Origin: CAWEQW01 sp963811365
GTDB taxonomy: Bacteria; Actinomycetota; Actinomycetes; Propionibacteriales; Nocardioidaceae
Assembly: GCA_963811365.1 (NCBI GenBank)
Contig: CAWEQW010000002.1
Coordinates: forward strand, 310,001 to 374,000
Reading direction: 5' to 3'
DNA length: 64,000 nt
This document shows positions 25,294 to 34,600 of this stretch, piece by piece. The notes under the pieces were generated by a model. That model worked only from the letters and a program-made list of their open reading frames with translations, searched no databases and was not told the origin of the DNA. Each line of letters starts with the position of its first letter. The first letter of the stretch is position 1. Position numbers and translations under genes: made by a program.

Positions 25294-26866
25294 GTGAGCG
25301 AGATCCTGGATCCGTCGGGCGGCCCGCACGGGGAGCCGCCGGAGGGGCGCGCGCCTGGGCCCGGCGCCGCTCCCCAACCCGGCTCCGTTCCCGAGCCCGG
25401 CGCTGCGCCGGGGCCGAGGTCCGGGCCGGCTGGTGCCCTCCCGGCTGCGCCCGCTGCCGGGTCTGGGGGCATCGGCTGGTTCGCCCGACGACTTCATGAG
25501 GTCTTGGACGCGGTGGTGGATGCGCCTTCGTGGTCGCTGACGCCGGACCAGCTGACCGCGGCGCTGGTGGATCTGCATCGGGCGGAGTCCCGGCTGGCCG
25601 GGTTGCGGATGCGGCTGCTCGCCCAAGGCGACGCCACCGACCTCGCGAAACAGACTGCGGCGCCCTCGACGACAGTGTGGTGGCGCGAGACCGCCCGGAT
25701 ACGGCCACCGGGCTGCCGCCGCCGACCTGCGGCTGGCGCATACCCTGCAGGCCCATCCGGTGACCGCGGCGGCGCTCGCCGCCGGGACGGTCGACCCGGC
25801 CCAGGCGGCCGTGATCACCAGCGCGGTCGACGCCCTGCCCGCCAGCGTCGACCTGTCGACCCGGCAGCGCGGCGAGCAGCACCTCGTCCAGCTCGCTACC
25901 AGTGCTACCGGCGCCCCGGGTGCCGGTGGGTTGGATGCGGCGGCGTTGAGGGTCGCCGGCCGACACCTGCTGGAGGTCCTCGACCCCGAGACCGCCGACC
26001 TGGTCGAGGGCCGCCGGTTGGCTGCCGAGGAGCGCCGCGCGCGGCGGCGGTGCTACCTGCAGGTCCGCGACAACCACGACGGCACCCACACCGGCCGGTT
26101 CCTGATCCCCGACCTGCACGCCGCGATCCTCACCAAAGCCCTGTGGGCACTGACCTCCCCCCGCCGCCGAGCCACCCTCGCCGCCACCGGCGACTCACCC
26201 TACGAACACGCCGCCACCGAGAAGACCACCACCGAAGCCGCCGAAACAGCCGAAGCCGCCGGAGCAGCCGGAGCAGCCGGAGCAGCCGGAGCAGCCGGAG
26301 CAGCCGGCGACACCGTGTCCAGGAGTGCCCGCGCGGTGCGGCTGACCCGCCCCGAGGTCGCCGGGATCGGGTTCTGCGAGCTCCTCGAACGCCTCACCGA
26401 CCGTGACCTGCCCGCCGCCTCCGGCGCCGGCGCCACCGTCGTGGTCACCATGAGCCTGGCCCAGCTCGAAGACCGCCTCAACACCGCCGGGATAGCCACC
26501 CTGGACACCGGCGGAACCCTCTCCGCCGGCGAGGCCCGTCGACTCGCCTGCACCGCCGGAGTGATCCCCGCCGTCCTCGACAGCGCCTCGGCGGTCCTCG
26601 ACCTCGGCCGCCGCGCCCGCCTCCACTCCAAGGCCCAACGCCTCGCGCTCACCCTGCGCGACCAGACCTGCACCACGCTCGGCTGCGACCGCCCCGCCGC
26701 CTGGTGCGAGACCCACCACGACAACGGCACCTGGGCCACCGGCGCCCCCACCAACCTCGACCACGGCCGCCTCCTGTGCTCCTGGCACCACCACAAAGCC
26801 CACGACCCCGGCTACGACATGCACCACCACCCCGACGGCACCGTCCGCTTCACCAGAAGGACGTAG
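25294..26866 (+). pseudogene. DUF222/HNH endonuclease gene with two frameshifts (13E12-like)
   Basis: The start GTG 25294 (TAGCGT 12 nt upstream) opens a frame with FARRLHEVLDAVVDAPSWSL and VDLHRAESRLAGLRMRLLAQ, the usual DUF222 N-terminus. Around 25690-25705 the frame must slip to read PDTATGL, and near 25720 again to read AAADLRLAHTLQAHPVTAAA; each step equals one missing base. The last frame runs through the DUF222 core to a complete HNH motif (CTTLGCDRPAAWCETHH ... NLDHGRLLCSWHHHKAHD) and stops at 26866. An AAG-type tandem repeat of 9 bp lies at 26258-26310. Either a young pseudogene or two sequencing errors. Confidence 0.75.
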
Positions 26867-27088
26867 ACGGGCCCGACCTCAGTCGGGTGGCGGGGTGTTC
26901 TCCTTGTCGGCGGACAACACGACACGGGGTCGGTATGAGCCCGGACGCGGTGGCCTACGTCAGCACCGCCCGGATACCCGACCCTGCTTCGCGTCTTCGC
27001 GATAGCCGGTCTCCGGTGCTGCTGGGGCTGCTCAACTGCCAACTTCGCGTGTACCACGTGTCCCGGCCGAGCACCTGAGCCGCCGGAT

Positions 27089-28120
27089 TCAGCGGTACTC
27101 CTCGTCCGCCGCCTCCCGGCTGGCCAGCAGGCGCCGGAACGACTCGACCCGCGCCGCCTCGGTCCGCCCGTCCGCGACGGCCTCGTCGAGGCCGCACTCC
27201 GGCTCGGACTCGCCGTGCGTGCAGCCGCGCGGGCACGTGTCGGTCAGCTCCTCGAGGTCCGGGAAGGCGCCGATCAGCTGGGCGGGCTGGACGTGCGCGA
27301 GACCGAACGACCGGATCCCGGGGGTGTCGACGATCCAGCCGCCCGGCGCGCCCTCAGAGGACGGCGGCAGCCGGAGCATCAGCGCCGATGTGGAGGTGTG
27401 TCGCCCGCGGCCGGTGACCGCGTTGACCGTGCCGATGGCCCGTTCGGTGCCCGGCACGAGGGCGTTGACGAGCGTGGACTTGCCGACCCCGCTGTGCCCG
27501 AGCAGGACGCTGGTGCGGCCCCGGAGCCGGCTCTCGAGCGCGTCGAGCTGCCGACCGCGCTCGGTCACGACGTACCGCACACCGAGCGGCCGGTAGACCG
27601 ACACCAGCAGCTCCGGGTCGGCCAGGTCGGCCTTCGTGACGCAGAGCAGCGGCTCGAGACCGGCGTCGTAGGCCGCCACCAGCGCTCGGTCGATGAGCCG
27701 GGGGTGCGGCTCCGGGTCTGCGAGCGCCGCGACGACGACGAGCTGGTCGGCGTTGGCGACGATCACCCGCTCGACCGGATCGTCGTCGTCGGCGGTACGG
27801 CGCAGCGCGGTGCGGCGGGGCTCGACCTCGACGATGCGCGCGAGGGCGCCGTCGTCGCCGGAGACGTCGCCGACCAGCCGCACCCGGTCACCGACGACGA
27901 CGCTCTTGCGGCCCAGCGGCCGGGACTTCATCGCGGTGACGAGCCGGTCGTCGGCGCCGTCCTCGAACAGGCAGGTCCACCGGCCGCGGTCCACCGTGAC
28001 GACCAGGGCGGTCACCGCGTCGTCGTAGCTCGGCCGGTCCTTGGTGCGCGGCCGAGTACGGCGGCGCGGCCGGTCGAACCGCTCGTGGTCGTACTGCTCG
28101 AAGCGCGCGCGGCCCGGCAC
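27089..28120 (-). CDS. rsgA: Ribosome small-subunit-dependent GTPase RsgA
   Basis: Circularly permuted GTPase that helps 30S maturation; 343 residues. An OB fold comes first, then G4 TKADLADPE before G1 GHSGVGKSTLVNAL and G3 VDTPGIRSFG, the permuted order typical of RsgA. The zinc site is CPRGCTHGESEPEC near residue 295. The start GTG 28120 directly follows the aroA stop codon with no gap, so the two are coupled. A basic N-terminal extension (RRRTRPRTKDRP) may bind rRNA. Confidence 0.96.
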   Translation of the reverse strand: MPGRARFEQYDHERFDRPRRRTRPRTKDRPSYDDAVTALVVTVDRGRWTCLFEDGADDRLVTAMKSRPLGRKSVVVGDRVRLVGDVSGDDGALARIVEVEPRRTALRRTADDDDPVERVIVANADQLVVVAALADPEPHPRLIDRALVAAYDAGLEPLLCVTKADLADPELLVSVYRPLGVRYVVTERGRQLDALESRLRGRTSVLLGHSGVGKSTLVNALVPGTERAIGTVNAVTGRGRHTSTSALMLRLPPSSEGAPGGWIVDTPGIRSFGLAHVQPAQLIGAFPDLEELTDTCPRGCTHGESEPECGLDEAVADGRTEAARVESFRRLLASREAADEEYR

Positions 28121-29392
28121 CTACACGAGCTCCGACCAGGCCGCCGGGAAGTCCGGGAACGTCTTCGCGGTGGTGGCGACGTTCTCGACGAGGATGCCGC
28201 CGACGACCAGACCGAGGATCACGGCGGCGTGCGCCATGCGGTGGTCGCCGTAGGTGTGGAAGACCCCTCCGGTCAGCGTCGTGGGGCGGATGGTCAGCCC
28301 GTCATCGGTCTGCGTGACGTCGCCGCCGACCGCAGTGAGCTCGGTGGCCAGCGCCCGGAGCCGGTCCGTCTCGTGGCCGCGGATGTGGGCGACGCCGCGC
28401 AGGTGCGAGGTGTTCGCGGCGCACGCGCACAACGCGGCCACCGCCGGTGTCAGCTCGCCGACGTCGTGCAGGTCGCAGTCGATGCCCTGCAACGGTCCCG
28501 ACGCGCTCACCGTCAGCCCGGCCTCGGTGAGCTCGACGTCCGCGCCCATCAGGCCGAGGATCTCGCGCAGCGCGTCGCCGGCCTGGTGGGTCTGCTCCGG
28601 CCAGTCGCGCACCGTCACCGAGCCACCGGTCACGGCTGCGGCGGCCAGGAAGGGAGCGGCGTTCGAGAGGTCCGGCTCGACGAGCACGTCGACCGCACGC
28701 ACCGGGCCCGGCAGCACCTGCCACCGGTTCGGCTCGCTGTCATCGACGTCGACACCGTGCAGCCTGAGCTGGGCGACGGTCATGTCGATGTGCGGCAGGG
28801 ACGGCACCGGCTTGCCGTCGTGCCGGACGTCGACCCCCTCGTCGTAGCGCGCACCGGCCAGCAGCAGCGCCGAGACGAACTGGCTCGAGGCGGATGCGTC
28901 GATGGTGACCTCGCCGCCGCGCACCGACCCGGTGCCGCGCACCGTGAACGGCAGTGTGCCGCGGCCCCCGTCGTCGATCTCGACGCCGAGCCCGCGCAGC
29001 CCGAGCAGCACCTCGGCCATCGGGCGGGATCGGGCATGGGCGTCGCCGTCGAACTCGACCGGTCCGTCGGCGAGCGCAGCGACCGGTGGCACGAACCGCA
29101 TCACGGTCCCGGCGAGCCCGCAGTCCACGGCTGCGCCACCGACGAACCGGCCGGGGGTGACCTTCCAGTCCGGGTCGCCGGTCTCGACGCTGTGGCCGAG
29201 GACGGTGAGCGCTCGGGCCATCAGGAAGGTGTCCCGGGAGCGCAGTGCGTTCCGCACGACGCTCGGGCCGTCGGCCAGGGCGGCCAGCACGAGGGCGCGG
29301 TTGGTCAGCGACTTGGAGCCGGGCAGCGACAGCGTCGCGCGCACCGGCTCGGTCGCCCGCGGCGCCGGCCAGGGATCACGCAGCGTCGTCAT
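28121..29392 (-). CDS. aroA: 3-phosphoshikimate 1-carboxyvinyltransferase (EPSP synthase)
   Basis: Sixth step of the shikimate pathway: joins PEP to shikimate-3-phosphate. 423 residues. Seen: LPGSKSLTNRALVLAAL near residue 22, DCGLAGTVMRFVPPVAAL near 90 (GLAGT where many enzymes have GNAGT), ASASSQFVSALLL near 165 and HTYGDHRMAHAAVILGL near 385. Start ATG 29392; TACCCT stands 14 nt upstream. First gene of aroA-rsgA, a common actinobacterial pair near sigR. Confidence 0.96.
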   Translation of the reverse strand: MTTLRDPWPAPRATEPVRATLSLPGSKSLTNRALVLAALADGPSVVRNALRSRDTFLMARALTVLGHSVETGDPDWKVTPGRFVGGAAVDCGLAGTVMRFVPPVAALADGPVEFDGDAHARSRPMAEVLLGLRGLGVEIDDGGRGTLPFTVRGTGSVRGGEVTIDASASSQFVSALLLAGARYDEGVDVRHDGKPVPSLPHIDMTVAQLRLHGVDVDDSEPNRWQVLPGPVRAVDVLVEPDLSNAAPFLAAAAVTGGSVTVRDWPEQTHQAGDALREILGLMGADVELTEAGLTVSASGPLQGIDCDLHDVGELTPAVAALCACAANTSHLRGVAHIRGHETDRLRALATELTAVGGDVTQTDDGLTIRPTTLTGGVFHTYGDHRMAHAAVILGLVVGGILVENVATTAKTFPDFPAAWSELV

Positions 29393-29425
29393 CGTCCACG
29401 AGGGTAGCGACCTGGAGCGCTCCGG

Positions 29426-29959
29426 TCAGGAGTGGATGCTCTTCCCGGCCAGCCGGGCCTCGCGGCGAGCGGCCCGCCCGAGGTGCCGGGTCTCGCGTCG
29501 CACGTCGCCCACTGCGTGCCTGGCCCGCCACGCGACGCCCGGCCGGCCCGCGGTGTCGAGGGAGGCCAGGATCAGCCCGCCCAGCGATGAGACGTTCTTG
29601 AAGAAGTGCGTGCGCTGGGCCGCGCGCGCGCTCTTGTCCGACTCCTGCCAGAACCGGTGGCCGGCGAGCGTGGTCGGCACCATCGAGCCCGCCAGGACCA
29701 GCGCGGACAGCCGCGGCGCACGGCCGGTCGCGAGCGCCAGGCCCGCGGCGACCTGCACCCCCGCGTTGATCCGTACGAGGGTGACGGGGTCGGTCGGGAT
29801 CGGCAGCTGCGGCGCCACCTTGTGGGACAGCTCGACGATCTGGTCCGTCACCGGCTTGGCCTGTTCGGCCATCTCGGAGGCGTTGCGCAGCGCGTTCACA
29901 CCACCCGTGACGAATGTGGAGGCCAGCATCGGGCGTGCGACGAGTCTGATCAGGGTCAT
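29426..29959 (-). CDS. DoxX-family membrane protein
   Basis: 177 residues with four helices: IRLVARPMLASTFVTGGVNA, then a region with PTDPVTLVRINAGVQVAAGLAL, SALVLAGSMVPTTLAGH and VSSLGGLILASLD. The DoxX family is linked to redox and thiol stress in actinobacteria. The basic C-terminus (RRETRHLGRAARREARL) is cytoplasmic. Start ATG 29959, directly after a GCGT-N15-GGGTAT promoter, which predicts a near-leaderless mRNA under SigB/SigF-type control. Confidence 0.88.
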   Translation of the reverse strand: MTLIRLVARPMLASTFVTGGVNALRNASEMAEQAKPVTDQIVELSHKVAPQLPIPTDPVTLVRINAGVQVAAGLALATGRAPRLSALVLAGSMVPTTLAGHRFWQESDKSARAAQRTHFFKNVSSLGGLILASLDTAGRPGVAWRARHAVGDVRRETRHLGRAARREARLAGKSIHS

Positions 29960-29968
29960 GGGCTCTTC

Positions 29969-29993
29969 ATACCCGATTCCGTCGCCGTCACGC
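29969..29993 (-). promoter_or_regulatory. SigB/SigF-type promoter of the DoxX gene
   Basis: Minus strand GCGT (29993-29990), 15 bases, GGGTAT (29974-29969), nine bases before the ATG. It is the fourth GNNT-N15/16-GGGTAY pair found at a gene start in this window. Confidence 0.5.
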
Positions 29994-29999
29994 TCGCCG

Positions 30000-31313
30000 T
30001 CACGGCATCAGTCGGTTGACGTCGCGGGGGAAGAGCGTTGCCTGCCTGATGTTGTCCAGCCCGGCCAGCCGCGCCACCCAGCGCTCCAGACCGATGGCGA
30101 ACCCGCCGTGCGGCGGCATCCCGTGCCGGAAGGCCTCCAGGTAGCCCTCGAGCAGCGCCGCGTCCTGGCCGTCCGCGGTGACGGCGGCCACGTAGTCGGC
30201 GTACCGGTGCAGCCGCTGGCCCCCGGTGGTCAGCTCCAACCCGCGGAACAGCAGGTCGAAGGAGTTCGACCACCGCGGGTCGTCGGACTGCGGGTGCGTG
30301 TAGAACGGCCGCTTGGCCATCGGGTACCCCTCCACCGCCAGCAGCTCGCTGCCGTGCTGCTCCAGGGCCCACGCGCTCAGCGCCCGCTCGTGGGCGGGCG
30401 CGAGGTCCGGCTCGTCGACCGGTGCGCCGACGAGCGCCAGGGCGTCCCGGAAGTGCACGACCGGGATCTCCTCCGGTACGACGGGCAGCGCGACGTCGAG
30501 CAGCTCCACGGCGTTCCCGGCGCGCTCCCGCACCGCGGCCACCATGCCGGCGAGCGCCTCGCGCAGCATCCCGAGCACGTCGCGGTGGTCGCGCACGAAG
30601 CCGAGCTCGGCGTCGAGCGAGACGTACTCCGCGACGTGCCGGACGGTGTCGTGCGGCTCGGCGCGGAACACCGGACCGACCTCGAAGACCCGCTCGAACA
30701 CCCCGACGAGAACCTGCTTGTACAGCTGCGGTGACTGCGCGAGGTACGCCGGGCGGCCGAAGTAGTCGACCGGGAACACGTTCGCGCCCGACTCGGTGCT
30801 GGTGCCGACCAGCTTGGGCGTCTGGATCTCGGTGAAGCCGAGCTCGGACAGCGACGACCGGAATCCGTGCATGCTCGCGGCCGCGAGCTGCCAGGTGGCG
30901 GCACTGCGCGGGTGCCGCAGGCTCACGGGTGCATGGTCGAGCAGCGTCGGCAGCCCCGCGGTCAGCGTGGGCCGCCACAGCTCGACGGGAGGCGTCTCGG
31001 CGGTGTCGGAGAGCATCGCCAGGTCGGGGTCGACGAGCTCGACGCCACCGGGCGCCGACGGGTTGGCCGCCAGGATCGCGGTGATGTCGACGACGGTCTC
31101 CTCGCCGAGCCGTTCGGCGACGAGGTCGAGCGCCGCGGGCGCCTTGACGACGACCTGCACCAGACCGGTGCGGTCGCGCACGACGAGGAAGGTGACCGTC
31201 GCCAGGATCCGGCGGCGGTGCACCCAGCCCTGGACGCGGACCCGGCTGCCGGGCTCGGGTGCGCCGGGACCGGCGAGGTCGCGGGCGAGGGTGCGGGCGG
31301 GTGGTGCGGACAT
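30000..31313 (-). CDS. aspS: Aspartyl-tRNA synthetase, archaeal/eukaryotic type
   Basis: Class II synthetase of 437 residues without the GAD insertion of bacterial AspRS, so it is the short archaeal-type AspRS2. Domains: OB-fold anticodon binding with VRVQGWVHRRRILATVTFLV, motif 2 FRAEPHDTVRHVAEYVSLDAE, and motif 3 PPHGGFAIGLERWVARLAG. Other family blocks are TPKLVGTSTESGANVFPVDY and YLAQSPQLYKQ. Start ATG 31313, preceded by AGGAGGTGA; a GTG three codons earlier lies inside that site. The ribosome site is the 3' arm of a hairpin controlled by a T-box riboswitch (31314-31525). Confidence 0.93.
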   Translation of the reverse strand: MSAPPARTLARDLAGPGAPEPGSRVRVQGWVHRRRILATVTFLVVRDRTGLVQVVVKAPAALDLVAERLGEETVVDITAILAANPSAPGGVELVDPDLAMLSDTAETPPVELWRPTLTAGLPTLLDHAPVSLRHPRSAATWQLAAASMHGFRSSLSELGFTEIQTPKLVGTSTESGANVFPVDYFGRPAYLAQSPQLYKQVLVGVFERVFEVGPVFRAEPHDTVRHVAEYVSLDAELGFVRDHRDVLGMLREALAGMVAAVRERAGNAVELLDVALPVVPEEIPVVHFRDALALVGAPVDEPDLAPAHERALSAWALEQHGSELLAVEGYPMAKRPFYTHPQSDDPRWSNSFDLLFRGLELTTGGQRLHRYADYVAAVTADGQDAALLEGYLEAFRHGMPPHGGFAIGLERWVARLAGLDNIRQATLFPRDVNRLMP

Positions 31314-31525
31314 CTGGCTCACCTCCTGGTCGGTGCCCCAGGAGGTGTGGGCGACGGGGGAGCTCGCGGTGCCACCACACCTTCGCCGGCCCCGGAGCGG
31401 GACCGGCCTCTTTGTCGTGCTCTGCTCGGGAGTGTCTTCGTCGCCGGGACGGACTCCGCCCTCTCAGCACCTCGGGCGGCTCTCTGTGCTCCGTCGGTCG
31501 GCGACTACTCGTCTCCGTCAACGCG
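31314..31525 (-). promoter_or_regulatory. Translational T-box riboswitch, specifier GAC (Asp)
   Basis: Leader of the AspRS gene. Stem I: GGAG/CTCC base, a specifier loop with 5' AGTA and 3' GAA (loop-E pair) followed by GAC-A, helix GTCGCCG/CGGCGAC, helix GACGGA/TCCGTC, AGAGA bulge, and CCGCCC/GGGCGG closing a loop with GGTG. The T-box bulge GTGGTGGCACCGCG gives UGGC, complementary to tRNA ...GCCA with discriminator G73 as in tRNA-Asp. The ribosome site lies in a perfect 10-bp hairpin, 31320-31329 with 31338-31347. Uncharged tRNA-Asp should free it. Specifier codon at 31434-31436. Confidence 0.88.
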
Positions 31526-31614
31526 TTGGCACCATCGTAGGAGCACCGCGACGGAGGTCGCCACCCGGTTCCGGGCCGAGCCGTGCCGAAGACGAGCCGT
31601 GCCGGACGACCGGC

Positions 31615-34600
31615 TCAGAAGACGATCGACGTCCAGACCCGGGTGGCGGGGTTGCCCGTGACCTGGACCGAGAGCCGGTTGTGGTCGGGCCCGGCCGCCT
31701 TACCGGGCAGCTTCGCCTCGAACACCGCGGTGAACGACGTCCGTCCGGTCACCGCGCAGATCAGCTCGTTGTCGTGGGAGTCCTGGCTCGCGAGGTGGCA
31801 GGACGCCGCGGGGCTGAGGAACGCCTCGTCGGCACGGTCGAGGTAGAAGGTGATCAGCTTCGTGCCGTCCGGGATCCCGGCGACGTGCGCGGTGACGGTG
31901 TAGTGCTGCGGCTTCGCGGTCGCGACCGCGGTCGGAGCGCCGACGAACGACAACGTCCTGGCGACGACCAGCGTCGCCGTGGTGGCGTCGTTGCCGGGAT
32001 CGGTGTCGACGTAGCCGGCCGGGACGGAGGCGGTGACGGTGACGGGCTGGTCCTGCTGCGTGGTGTCGCTGCGCAGCCGGAGCTGCAGCGGACCGCTGCT
32101 GGGGGAGGCGCAGCTGAGATGCCGGTTGTCGACGACCGCGCAGCCCGCCTGCTGCTGGTCGCCGAACCGGGCGGCGTCGAGTGTGAGGGACACCGCGGGT
32201 ACGTCGCCCACGACGTTCAGCCGGGTGTTCAGCAGGTAGTCGCCCGCGTCGTCGGCCTGCACCCGGTCCGGGGTCACAGCGCCGAGCCCGACGTCGACCC
32301 TCACCAGCGGCGTCAGCGTCGCGGTGGCCTGGTTGTCCGCCGGGTTGGTCTCGCGGTAGCCGGCCGGGACCTCCGCGGTCAGGGTGACCGGGGTCGGCGC
32401 CGCGTCGCCGTCGGCCGCGAGGGTGAAGGTGAACACGCCTTCGGACGGCTGGGTGCAGGTCAGGCGCTGCGGCTCGCCGGAGCACCCGGTCGGCTGGACA
32501 CCGGAGAAGGAGGCCGCGCCGTGCAGCACGTAGTCGACCGACGGCAGCCCGGCGACGCCCCGCACCTCGGTGCTCACGGTGTAGCGGCCGGAAGGGTCGG
32601 GTCGCGGCGCGGCCGGGGTGAGAGCGCCGAGGCGGATGTCCGCGCCGGCCAGCGGCGTCAGCGAGACCAGGATCGAGTCGTTTCCCGGAGTGGTGTCGAC
32701 ATAGTCGTCCGAGGCGAAGGATGCCCGGATCGTGACGTCCGCCTGGGCGTCCGGGTCGACGGCGGCGATCGCGAAGGTGACGGTGCCGTCCCGGGGCGCG
32801 TCGCACACGAGCACAGTGGGCAGCCCCGGCGACGAGCAGTCCTCCGGCAGCGGCGCGGTGAACACGGCGGGACCGGCCAGGGTGTAGGTCACCTGAGGGA
32901 GCCTGTCGACGCCCGTGACCTCGCTTCGGACGGCGTAGCTGCCGTCCGGTCCCGGGCGCGGGTCGGGCGGGTCCGGCCGGCCCATCGCCACGTCCACGGC
33001 GATGCGCGGGGTGAGGACGGCCTCCACGCCGTTGTCCCCGGGGTGCGTGTCGACGTACCCCGACGGAACGCCGGCCACGATCGTGACGTGCTGCGCGCTC
33101 GTCCCGTCGGCCGGGTCAACCTGGAAGGCCAGGGTGCCGTCGGAGGGTGGGGCGCAGGTCAGCACCGTGGTGCCCGGTGTGGTGCCCGGTGTGGTGCCCG
33201 GTCCGACGCAGTGGTCCGGGAGGGGCGCCGCGAACGTGGCCGCGTCCCCGCCGAGCGTGTACGTCACCTGGGGCAGTCCGCTCGCGCCCTTCACGTCCAC
33301 TGTCACGGGGTAGTGACCCCCGGCTCCGGGATGCACCGCGGTGGGCCCCACGCGAGCGAGGCTCACGTCGGCCTCCACGGGCAGCACCTCGGTGTGCGCC
33401 CAGTGGAAGCGCATGCTGTTGTTGTCCGGGGACGGGTCTTCGTAGCCCGCGGGCAGCGACACGTCCACGTCGAGGTCGGTGTCCGGCTGGTTCGCGGGGA
33501 TGTCCAGCGCCAGGAACGCGCTGTACGACGCCGCCGTGCGCAGGGTGAGGAAGGAGACGCGCGACGGCGCCCGCTGGCGCGCCATCGTGGCGGTGTCGCA
33601 GGTTGCGACCGTCGGGTCGGAGCCCGAGACGGTGCAGTCGCCGCCGTTCCCGAACGTGATGCCGCCGGGGGTCGACGTGAGGGAGACCGAGATCGTCGGC
33701 GGAAGCACGGGGGAGCCGTCGACGCTCATGCGCAGACCGGTCACGCCGTTCTGCGAGGCGAAGGTCAGGCCTGCGACGCCGACGTCGGACTGCACCGGTG
33801 GGGTGGGTCCCGCGGTGCTCGGTCCGCCGCCGGGCTGGCCGGTGCCCGGGTCGGTGGGCTGACCCGGGGACGGCAGGAGCGAGGGAGGCGCCGCCGAGGG
33901 CGGCGAGGAGATGGCGGCCTGCGGTGTCAGCAGCGCCACCGGGCCGGTCGACGCGCTGGGCGCGACCACCGCGCGGCTGACCCGCGCCGACGGGGACCGC
34001 GATGCGCCGTTGCTCGGCGCCGAGGGCGATTCGCCGGGAGGAGCGACCAGCGACGAGGAGCCGCCGGGCCGCCCGGCGCTGGAGACCTCCTGGTTCTGGT
34101 GGGTGATCAGGAACCCCGCCGTGGCGACCACGGCGACCCCGGCGGCGACCGCCGTCGCAGTCGCGGCGCCGGAGTTCGCGACCACGACCTCCTTGGCCCG
34201 CCCGAGCATCCCGAGAACGCCGGCCGCGGCGCCTCCGGACGCCCCCGTCGTGGCCAGGTAGCCGGCGGCGGCGCCGCCGAGCAGCAGCGGGCCGATGATC
34301 CCGGCCAGGTTCGAGTTCACATCGGTGAGCTCGAGGTACATCGCCGTGCACCGCCGGCAGTCGTCGAGGTGCGCCTGGACCTTCGCGGTGTCCCGCTTGG
34401 AGAGACCGTGCCGCACGAACGCCCCGAGGTGCCCGGTCACCCAGCGACAGTCGGACTCGGGAGTGTCGGACAGGTGCATGGTCAAGAACGCCTGGCGGAG
34501 GCCCTCGCGGGCCCGGTAGGCCAGAGCGGAGACCGAGTTCGCGCTCATCCCGAGCAGCGGGGCGATGTCGGCGGGCTTCTGGCCCTCGACCTCGAGGTGC

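Noticed and set aside
26938..27078. Short frame MSPDAVAYVS... after the DUF222 gene
   Set aside because: No ribosome site, no family likeness, and only 47 codons.
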